A DNA stretch of 14,589 nt from WTJO01 sp965660165. GTDB lineage: Bacteria; Pseudomonadota; Alphaproteobacteria; Puniceispirillales; Puniceispirillaceae. Each line of letters opens with the position of its first letter. Positions within the stretch are counted from its first letter, which is position 1. The stretch covers positions 1 to 14,589 of the forward strand of contig CBFHYU010000037.1 of assembly GCA_965660165.1 (NCBI GenBank). Reading direction: 5' to 3'. Positions 1 through 5,616 of this stretch are shown here, one piece after another. Position numbers and translations under genes: made by a program. Below the pieces are notes generated by a model, which saw only the letters and a list, made by a program, of their open reading frames with translations, searched no databases and was not told the origin of the DNA.

Positions 1-2
1 TG

Positions 3-1265
3 ATGACACCGACATTTACTCAATATAGTAACGCAGAACGCATAGAAACAGCTATTGCCACGTTCTCCTCTTTCACAGAGCCTGACCGCCCTTTTACACG
101 ATTGGTATTTAGCCCTGAATTCAGCAAGGCGCGCGAGTGGCTAAGGGCACAATTTGAAGCTGCGGGTCTTGATTGTCAAATCGATTCAGGCGGCAATCTA
201 GTAGGTGTTCGAAAAACCACTAGGGAAAATCCAGAAGGTAAAAAGGTCATTTTAGGCTCGCATAGCGACACCGTAGCTGCAGGTGGCAGATTTGACGGCA
301 CTGCTGGTCTTATTGCAGGGTTAGAGACTATCCATTTTCTTAATGACCAGGAAATTGACCTACCATTTGATATCGAACTTGTTGATTTTCTGGGAGAAGA
401 GTTAAATGTTTGGGGCATATCCTGTCTTGGCAGCAGACATATGGCAGGTTTACTTGATGATAATATATTAGGGCGCATAGACAGCTACGGCCGTCAGCTT
501 AGACAAGAAATTATAAAGGCAGGTGGGGCAGGCAAAGCTTCATCTGGCGCTAGATCAGATGCCGCAACAATTTTGGCTTGTTTTGAGCTGCATATTGAAC
601 AAGCAGACCGTCTGGAAAAAGAGCAGATTGACATCGGTGTGGTCACAGATATTCCTGGTATTTACAGATATATGATTACGGTGACTGGCCAAGCTGGACA
701 CAGCGGAACCACCAGAATGTTAGGACGCAAAGACGCGCTGGTCTCAGCAAGCCAGCTTATCACAGCGGTAGAAAAATATGCCAGCCAACTTGAGAAAATT
801 GAGAATAGGCATTTTGTTGCTACAATCGGACAAATTGATGTCAGGCCAAATGGGGCAGCAACAATTCCAGAAGAAGTAAATATGATGCTTGATATCAGGG
901 CATCCAGCACACAGTCCAAAGACAGATTTTTGAAAAATCTGCAGTCAACTAGCGCGGCTGTCAGCACAAGTAGCTCATGTAAAATAGCAATAGAACCGAT
1001 TTCATCAGCAGATACATCTGATATGGATGAGATTCTAAGGCAGAAAATAGCCCAGTCTGCCAACAGCTTGGGTCTCAGCCAAATCAGCCTGTCAAGTGGG
1101 GCTGGTCATGATATGGCACATCTCTCGCATATTGCTCCAGCCGCAATGATTTTCATACCATGTGACAGAGGCCTGAGCCACTGCCCTGAAGAATTCACCA
1201 CATCTAAGGCCATTGCTAAGGGAAGTGCTGTCCTCATTCACACTATATTGAATTTGCCATCCTGA
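3..1265 (+). CDS. M20-family Zn-dependent amidohydrolase (N-carbamoyl-amino-acid hydrolase / allantoate amidohydrolase type)
   Basis: Probably a cytoplasmic binuclear-metal amidase that cleaves N-carbamoyl or ureido groups, releasing ammonia, CO2 and an amino acid. The 420-aa length fits the hydantoinase/carbamoylase branch of M20. Visible motifs are GSHSDT (H87, D89), GGRFDGT (D98), an Glu pair E132/E133, ELHIEQ (H197), the dimerisation-domain signature GQAGHSGTTRM (229-239), GAGHD (366-370) and a C-terminal LSHCPEE (391-397) supplying the last metal His. The usual EEG-x-RF segment is replaced by EELNVWGISCLGSR, so this is not a textbook allantoate or L-carbamoylase enzyme and its substrate is unknown. 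The ATG overlaps a TGA at positions 1-3, so an upstream coding region may end there and be co-translated; its ribosome binding site lies outside the window. Family assignment is firm, substrate is not. Confidence 0.9.
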   Translation: MTPTFTQYSNAERIETAIATFSSFTEPDRPFTRLVFSPEFSKAREWLRAQFEAAGLDCQIDSGGNLVGVRKTTRENPEGKKVILGSHSDTVAAGGRFDGTAGLIAGLETIHFLNDQEIDLPFDIELVDFLGEELNVWGISCLGSRHMAGLLDDNILGRIDSYGRQLRQEIIKAGGAGKASSGARSDAATILACFELHIEQADRLEKEQIDIGVVTDIPGIYRYMITVTGQAGHSGTTRMLGRKDALVSASQLITAVEKYASQLEKIENRHFVATIGQIDVRPNGAATIPEEVNMMLDIRASSTQSKDRFLKNLQSTSAAVSTSSSCKIAIEPISSADTSDMDEILRQKIAQSANSLGLSQISLSSGAGHDMAHLSHIAPAAMIFIPCDRGLSHCPEEFTTSKAIAKGSAVLIHTILNLPS

Positions 1266-1287
1266 AGATGATAGGCTAACCCTGTTA

Positions 1288-1293
1288 TATAAT
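1288..1293 (+). promoter_or_regulatory. Possible -10 element upstream of the PLP enzyme
   Basis: A perfect TATAAT sits in an AT-rich stretch of the 56-bp gap between the amidohydrolase and the PLP enzyme, about 28 bp before the start codon. A TG dinucleotide nearby could give an extended -10, but there is no convincing -35 box at 16-18 bp spacing. It may be only an AT-rich spacer inside an operon. Confidence 0.25.
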
Positions 1294-1321
1294 ATACCGT
1301 CTTATCGTTAAGAAATGGCCA

Positions 1322-2368
1322 ATGCCTGAATCGCTCTCTTATCCTATCAATGAATTTATAAACTCCAGACCACGAGAAGAGATCGTGGATTTTGCCACGC
1401 CACTCGTTCATCTGAAGTCACTATCTGCCATATTGGATATCGATTTGTGGATGAAACGGGATGATTTAGCTGGCCCAACCTTTGGCGGAAATAAGGCGCG
1501 ACAACTTGAATATTATTTTGGTGAGGCGCGTGCCCAGAAGGCAGACACAATCCTTATCACAGGAGCGATTCAGTCTAATTTTGTGAGGCTGGCTGCTGCT
1601 TGTGCTGTCCGTTTTGGTATGAAACCAATTGTGCAGCTTGAACAACGTGTTCCCAAAACAGATTTAATTTATGAGCAATCAGGCAATGTGTTGCTGAATA
1701 ACCTCATCGGTGCAGATATTGTTTACTTTCCTGAAGGAGAGGATGAAACTGGCGCAGATCAGGCTCTTTATGAGATGGCGGCATCTCTCCGCAAACAAGG
1801 CAAGCGACCTTATGTTATTCCATTATCTGATGATAAACCGCCTCTAGGAGCGCTTGGATATTTTCGGTGTGCGGAAGAAATAATCTCTCAACAACGGCAG
1901 AGTTTTGATTATGTAATTGTTGGTTCAGGTAGCGGAGCGACTCATCTTGGTCTGGTCGCAGGTATGAAATATTATAGTAAAGACACAAGGGTAATAGGGT
2001 CATGCGTAAGACGAGCGGCAGTCCAGCAGACGCAAAGGCTTCATAAGCTAAGCCAGCTCTTTAACAATTTCACAGGATGTTCAAATTTTCTTATGAAAGA
2101 AGATTTCTGGTTGTGGGATAAGGCGCTGGCGCCCGGATATGGGCAAATTGGGCCGCTCGGAACAGAAGCGCTTCAGATGATGGCACAACATGAAGGGTAT
2201 ATATTAGATCCAGTTTATACGGCAAAATCTTTTGCGGCCGTAAAAGGGCTATTGACAGAAACATCCATCAAACCAGGAAGCCATGTTCTGTTTGTTCATA
2301 CTGGCGGTGCTGCAGCGTTATTCGCCTATTATGATAAAATTAGAACAGCAATATCTGTAACGGGTTAA
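1322..2368 (+). CDS. Fold-type II PLP-dependent enzyme, D-cysteine desulfhydrase / ACC deaminase family
   Basis: Likely a cytoplasmic PLP lyase or deaminase acting on a small (often D- or amino-cyclopropane) amino acid, giving a 2-oxo acid and ammonia. At 348 aa it has family length. The Schiff-base lysine is K58 in FGGNKARQLE, the substrate-carboxylate loop is GAIQSNFVR (81-89), the phosphate-binding glycine loop is GSGSGATHLG (201-210), and the C-terminal part has LDPVYTAKS (285-293) and HTGG near 326. D-cysteine desulfhydrases usually have His after the QSN, ACC deaminases Gln; here it is F87, so the exact substrate is uncertain. It lies 56 bp after the amidohydrolase on the same strand. 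The ATG follows only a weak purine-rich stretch (AAGAAATGG). It could act on a D-amino acid produced by or competing with the DadA-like enzyme encoded further right. Confidence 0.88.
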   Translation: MPESLSYPINEFINSRPREEIVDFATPLVHLKSLSAILDIDLWMKRDDLAGPTFGGNKARQLEYYFGEARAQKADTILITGAIQSNFVRLAAACAVRFGMKPIVQLEQRVPKTDLIYEQSGNVLLNNLIGADIVYFPEGEDETGADQALYEMAASLRKQGKRPYVIPLSDDKPPLGALGYFRCAEEIISQQRQSFDYVIVGSGSGATHLGLVAGMKYYSKDTRVIGSCVRRAAVQQTQRLHKLSQLFNNFTGCSNFLMKEDFWLWDKALAPGYGQIGPLGTEALQMMAQHEGYILDPVYTAKSFAAVKGLLTETSIKPGSHVLFVHTGGAAALFAYYDKIRTAISVTG

Positions 2369-2407
2369 TAAGCCTCAGATATGTATCTTTTTAACAGGTA
2401 ACTTCTT

Positions 2408-2436
2408 TTGAAAGTCGAATTTCTGTTTGATATAAT
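2408..2436 (+). promoter_or_regulatory. Sigma70-type promoter for the ureohydrolase-family gene
   Basis: TTGAAA (2408-2413) and a perfect TATAAT (2431-2436) are separated by exactly 17 bp. The expected transcription start is about 2443, leaving a very short leader that carries an AAGGA ribosome binding site (2446-2450) 7 nt before the ATG at 2458. This suggests the ureohydrolase can be transcribed independently of the two genes before it. The leader is too short for a riboswitch. Confidence 0.65.
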
Positions 2437-2457
2437 GATAAAAAAAAGGATTTTGCA

Positions 2458-3402
2458 ATGAGCCCCGCACCAAAGACAAATCATCCAGTTCCGTGCGGAT
2501 TTATCAATCTGCCTGTAATAACAGACTGGCACAATCTTAACGCAGATGCAGTTATATTTGGGGTGCCACATGGCAAACCTTATCAATCAACGCAATTTCC
2601 TAATAACCAATCATCAGCGCCTGCGGCTTTGCGAGAAGCATCACCGCGCATTGTCATTGATCGGGATGTAATTGACACCGACAAAATTGGGAAAAATCGT
2701 CTTTCAGAGTTCAGATTGGTTGATGGCGGCGATATACCGTTATTAGGCGAAGATGTTGAGCAACATTATTTAGCGGCAGAACAAGCCGTTCGCCATGCGA
2801 TAGCGCACGGGATAATGCCTGTCTCGATAGGAGGAGATGACGGTGTTACCAACCCTGTATTGAGAGGGTTTGATGCCTATGCCGATATTACAGTTATCCA
2901 GATTGATGCTCATTTAGATTGGCGTGATGAACGCTTTGGCGAAAAAGATGGCTATTCCAGCCCAATGCGCCGCGCATCTGAGCTTCCTTTTGTATCAGCA
3001 ATCCATCAAATTGGCATTCGCTCTTTTGGAAGCGCACATCAATCAGATTTGGAAGATGCCCAAAGCTGGGGAGCCAATATACATCACGCCCGAACCATTC
3101 ATGAAAAGGGCATGCAACCTGTCATAGATGCATTGCCTGCTGGTGGTAATTTTTTTGTCACTCTTGATGTTGATGGTCTGGATCCCTCCATTATGCCTGG
3201 AACGATTGCTTTATCTCCAGGTGGCCTGTCTTGGTGGGATATAGATAGGCTTTTCACGGGGCTTACAAATAAAGGCAATGTTGTGGGTCTTAATCTCGTT
3301 GAATTAGCCCCAAAAAATGATATGAACCAGATCTCTATGATAGGCGCAGGCCGCTTGATCCTGAAACTGTTAATGCTTCAATTATCTAAAGCATCAATTT
3401 GA
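2458..3402 (+). CDS. Ureohydrolase-fold (agmatinase/arginase family) enzyme with atypical metal site
   Basis: The 314-aa protein has the arginase/agmatinase fold, whose members hydrolyse guanidino compounds to urea plus an amine at a binuclear Mn (or Ni) centre. Retained motifs are DAHLD (D150, H152, D154), LDVDGLDP (D237, D239) and the VEL-AP segment with E282, corresponding to the conserved carboxylates, one His and the guanidinium-binding Glu. Two departures stand out: the first metal ligand motif GGDH reads GGDD (D128 in place of His), and the usual His-Gly before the MRRA segment (the proton-shuttle His of arginase/agmatinase) is missing, the sequence being GYSSPMRRA (165-173). The enzyme therefore may use a different metal or substrate. 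A clear promoter and ribosome binding site fix the start. Its last 25 bp overlap the 3' end of the convergent LysR gene. Fold assignment is strong; naming it agmatinase would be an overcall. Confidence 0.88.
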   Translation: MSPAPKTNHPVPCGFINLPVITDWHNLNADAVIFGVPHGKPYQSTQFPNNQSSAPAALREASPRIVIDRDVIDTDKIGKNRLSEFRLVDGGDIPLLGEDVEQHYLAAEQAVRHAIAHGIMPVSIGGDDGVTNPVLRGFDAYADITVIQIDAHLDWRDERFGEKDGYSSPMRRASELPFVSAIHQIGIRSFGSAHQSDLEDAQSWGANIHHARTIHEKGMQPVIDALPAGGNFFVTLDVDGLDPSIMPGTIALSPGGLSWWDIDRLFTGLTNKGNVVGLNLVELAPKNDMNQISMIGAGRLILKLLMLQLSKASI

Positions 3403-4325
3403 AACTCTTGTTTTGTTTTTGAAATTACATCAGCAATCGAGATTTCAAAATCATGTGCAAATTGCTGACAAATTTGAGAAAGAGTGCGGTGTGCTGGGGT
3501 GATCAAACTGATGGTCTGATTTATTTGTGGCAAAAAGGGACGAAAAACAATCCGCTTATCGAAGCTTTTTTGTCTTAATTGCCTGTAAATCCACACACTG
3601 ATCAAAGACATAAACCCCACAGCCTGTCCGCTTTCAACAATGGCATATTGTGAGGCTGCGTTTTGTAGATAAAACGGTACCTTCAGATGAGCGCCAGCAT
3701 TGTCAAACCTAGCCTGAAGTTTTTTGGTGAGGTGATGATCTGGCAAGTATGTCGCAAACGGTACACCGTCTAAATCTTCTACCCTAAGCACTTTATGTCG
3801 ACAAAGCGGATGATCCTCAGCCAATGCTATCACCGTCATTAACTGAAAGTCCTTAGCTGAGTAAAGTTCAGATTTTTCTGGGGCTTCTGCAAAACCAAGA
3901 TCAATTTGTTGCGATGCTATACTTTCCTGAACTCGATTTGAGGGCTGTGCCCGCAAGAAAAATTCGGCCTCTGGATATGTGGCTGAAAAGCGAGCTATCT
4001 GTCTTGGCATAAAAATCTCTGATAACACTGGCATACAGGCAATGCGAATCTGAAACGAATGTTCTAAATCTCGTTTCATAAAGCGTTCAAGATTATTCAT
4101 TCTCTCTAGAATATCTTCAGCCCGCTCAAGAAAGAAACGGGCTTCAGGAACGGGATGCAAACGACCGTTACTGCGCTGAAACAGCTTATAGCCAATCAGA
4201 TTTTCTGCATCCGAAATAACCAAACTTAACGCAGGTTGGGATCGGTTTAGCGCAGAGGCAGCTCTGGAAATTGAGCCCGTTTTTATAACTTCTCTTATGA
4301 CAGTTAGATGCCATAGCTTAAGCAT
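3378..4325 (-). CDS. LysR-type transcriptional regulator
   Basis: A 315-aa LysR regulator. The N-terminal winged helix-turn-helix covers about residues 1-60 (GSISRAASALNRSQPALS, 17-34, is the recognition region; KLFQRSNGRLHP follows), then a linker helix (about 62-90) and a periplasmic-binding-protein-like effector domain (about 92-300). The ATG is preceded by AAGAGGGG (4331-4338 on the complement) at 5 nt, supporting this start. It is transcribed divergently from the TAXI/TRAP operon, the classical arrangement for a LysR activator of a neighbouring catabolic operon that senses the imported compound or an intermediate. The wing-linker pattern F-R-x-x-GRL-P-x-x-EA is shared with many amino-acid and opine regulators of the family, but that does not identify the inducer. 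Its 3' end overlaps the ureohydrolase gene tail to tail by 25 bp. Confidence 0.93.
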   Translation of the reverse strand: MLKLWHLTVIREVIKTGSISRAASALNRSQPALSLVISDAENLIGYKLFQRSNGRLHPVPEARFFLERAEDILERMNNLERFMKRDLEHSFQIRIACMPVLSEIFMPRQIARFSATYPEAEFFLRAQPSNRVQESIASQQIDLGFAEAPEKSELYSAKDFQLMTVIALAEDHPLCRHKVLRVEDLDGVPFATYLPDHHLTKKLQARFDNAGAHLKVPFYLQNAASQYAIVESGQAVGFMSLISVWIYRQLRQKSFDKRIVFRPFLPQINQTISLITPAHRTLSQICQQFAHDFEISIADVISKTKQEFQIDALDN

Positions 4326-4556
4326 ATTTTCCCCTCTTATCTTAGCAGGATAAAAATTTATATCTTATTAAATTAGTTTTTCTTATAGAATAAACAGTTT
4401 TTATAATTTGAGTAAATAGACTTTCGGTTGTTTACTTTGGAGTATGCGTGATGATCGGGACACCCTTGCTCTGAATCTAATCTGGTGATGTAGACGAATG
4501 CAGAGGCAAGAGCATTTCAATCTTCATAATGTTGGCTATTAATGTAGGAGAAGAAA
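4326..4556. promoter_or_regulatory. Divergent regulatory region between the LysR gene and the TRAP operon
   Basis: The 231-bp gap is very AT-rich on the LysR side (about 4350-4430), where the LysR promoter probably lies, although no clean -35/-10 pair was found. On the TRAP side a CATAAT (4525-4530) is a plausible -10 without a good -35, as expected for an activator-dependent promoter, and AGGAG (4546-4550) is the ribosome binding site for the binding-protein gene, 6 nt before its ATG. A small dyad TTCT-N3-AGAA lies at 4380-4390. LysR sites are expected here but T-N11-A matches are too frequent to call one. Confidence 0.55.
4465..4510. repeat. Imperfect inverted repeat (possible LysR operator or leader hairpin)
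   Basis: CTTGCTCTG (4465-4473) is complementary to CAGAGGCAAG (4501-4510) over nine pairs with a single bulged G. An inner TCTA/TAGA pair (4476-4479, 4491-4494) continues the dyad. If CATAAT at 4525-4530 is the -10, the arms lie about 65-70 and 27-36 bp before the start of transcription, close to where LysR proteins bind their two sites. It could instead be a structured transcript element if transcription starts further upstream. Confidence 0.4.
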
Positions 4557-5549
4557 ATGAAAAGATGGACAAAAGCCATAGCCGCCTTTGTGTTTGCAAG
4601 CTTTGCCATAGCAGGCACAGCATCAGCACAGGAAATGAAGTTCTTTAAAATCGGGACTGGCGGTACCGGGGGAACTTACTATCCAATTGGGGGATTGATT
4701 GCGAATGCAATTTCCAACCCACCTGGTTCACGGCCATGTGACAAAGGCGGGAGCTGTGGTGTTCCTGGCCTTGTTGCCATTGCGGTATCAACAACAGCAT
4801 CTGTTTTCAATGCAAATGCTATTCAAGAAGGCTCTCTTGATGCTGGTCTAGCTGGGGCGCAGACCGTTGTCCAAAGCTATAATGGTGAGGGCAAGTTTGT
4901 TGGAAATAAGAAGGATAAAATTCGCGTAATTGCTAATCTTTACCCTGAAAGCATGCATTTAGTTCTAAAGAAAGGCACAAAGCTCAATAGCCTTAAAGAC
5001 CTAAATGGCATGAAGGTTGGTGTTGCGGCCGCAGGTTCAGGCACGCAGGTTTCTGTTCGTATGATTCTGAAGCATTATGATATCAAGGCTAATGAATATG
5101 AGTTGAATGTTGGTCAAAGCGCTCAGCGGTTAGCTGATGGTCAAATTGACGCGTTTTTCTATGCGGCGGGAACACCTTTGTCAGCGCTTATTCAGCTTGG
5201 CTCAACAAAAGGCTTTGACCTATACAGCTTCTCAGCAGACGAGCAAAAAGCCATTAACGAGATCATTCCTTACTATGTGGAAGATGTCATCCAAAGCGGT
5301 GTCTATGAAAATATCGGATATGATGTAAATACAGTTGCTGTAAACGGGCAGCTAATTACATCCATAGACCAGCCAGAAGAGCTGATTTATGAAATCACAA
5401 AAGCATTGTGGAATGATAATACACGAAAGCTTCTGGATAAAGGTCATCCAAAAGGAAAAGCAATCCAGCCTTCGACTGCGCTTAAAGGGGTTCTTATTCC
5501 CTTACATCCAGGCGCAGAGCGTTTCTATAAAGAAGCGGGCTTGATGTAG
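4557..5549 (+). CDS. TAXI-family TRAP transporter solute-binding protein
   Basis: This 330-aa periplasmic protein captures the substrate and delivers it to the TRAP permease encoded next. A Sec signal peptide is clear: KR at the N-terminus, a hydrophobic stretch to about residue 20, and an ASA site cleaving after residue 24. The mature protein begins with the TAXI hallmark IGTGGTGGTYYPIGG (32-46). A Cys pair (C61 and C67, in RPCDKGGSCGVPG) could form a periplasmic disulfide; I believe this insertion is usual in one TAXI subgroup. GVAAAGSGTQVS (155-166) and the segment near residue 200 (DAFFYAAGTPLS) are typical ligand-binding regions. TAXI ligands known so far include glutamate and other carboxylates, so the substrate cannot be read from sequence. 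A strong AGGAG ribosome binding site 6 nt upstream sets the start. A terminator-like hairpin follows it directly, which should make this the most abundant product of the operon. Confidence 0.95.
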   Translation: MKRWTKAIAAFVFASFAIAGTASAQEMKFFKIGTGGTGGTYYPIGGLIANAISNPPGSRPCDKGGSCGVPGLVAIAVSTTASVFNANAIQEGSLDAGLAGAQTVVQSYNGEGKFVGNKKDKIRVIANLYPESMHLVLKKGTKLNSLKDLNGMKVGVAAAGSGTQVSVRMILKHYDIKANEYELNVGQSAQRLADGQIDAFFYAAGTPLSALIQLGSTKGFDLYSFSADEQKAINEIIPYYVEDVIQSGVYENIGYDVNTVAVNGQLITSIDQPEELIYEITKALWNDNTRKLLDKGHPKGKAIQPSTALKGVLIPLHPGAERFYKEAGLM

Positions 5550-5564
5550 ACCAAAACTTATATT

Positions 5565-5602
5565 GGGGCGATACGTCACTGTATCGCCCCTTTTATTATT
5601 TT
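5565..5602 (+). terminator. Intrinsic terminator/attenuator between binding protein and permease genes
   Basis: A perfect 10-bp stem, GGGGCGATAC (5565-5574) with GTATCGCCCC (5581-5590), closes a 6-nt loop and is followed by TTTTATTATTTT (5591-5602). It starts 15 bp after the binding-protein stop and ends 14 bp before the permease ATG. As the permease and later genes have no separate obvious promoter, it probably causes partial termination, or 3'-end protection of the first cistron, so that the binding protein is made in excess over the permease. Confidence 0.85.
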
Positions 5603-5616
5603 CGGGGGCCTTTTCA

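Noticed and set aside
662..1063. Open minus-strand frame of 133 codons
   Set aside because: Antisense to the conserved M20 domain; no ribosome binding site or motif that supports it.
2377..2395. Hairpin-like AGAT/ATCT followed by a short T run after the PLP enzyme gene
   Set aside because: The stem is only 4-5 AT pairs with almost no loop; too weak to be called a terminator.
4326..4556. Possible guanidine, glycine or other riboswitch in the leader of the TRAP operon
   Set aside because: I looked for the conserved ykkC/guanidine and glycine riboswitch core sequences and saw none; the only structure is the imperfect dyad at 4465-4510.
4594..4740. Cys pair of the TAXI protein as a novel lipid- or metal-binding site
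   Set aside because: The signal peptide has an ordinary ASA site, not a lipobox, and the C-x5-C insertion appears to be a normal feature of a TAXI subgroup.
5563..5616. Extended N-terminus of the permease from a TTG
   Set aside because: The extension translates the terminator hairpin and its T-tract; the ATG at 5617 has a better ribosome binding site and gives a normal start.
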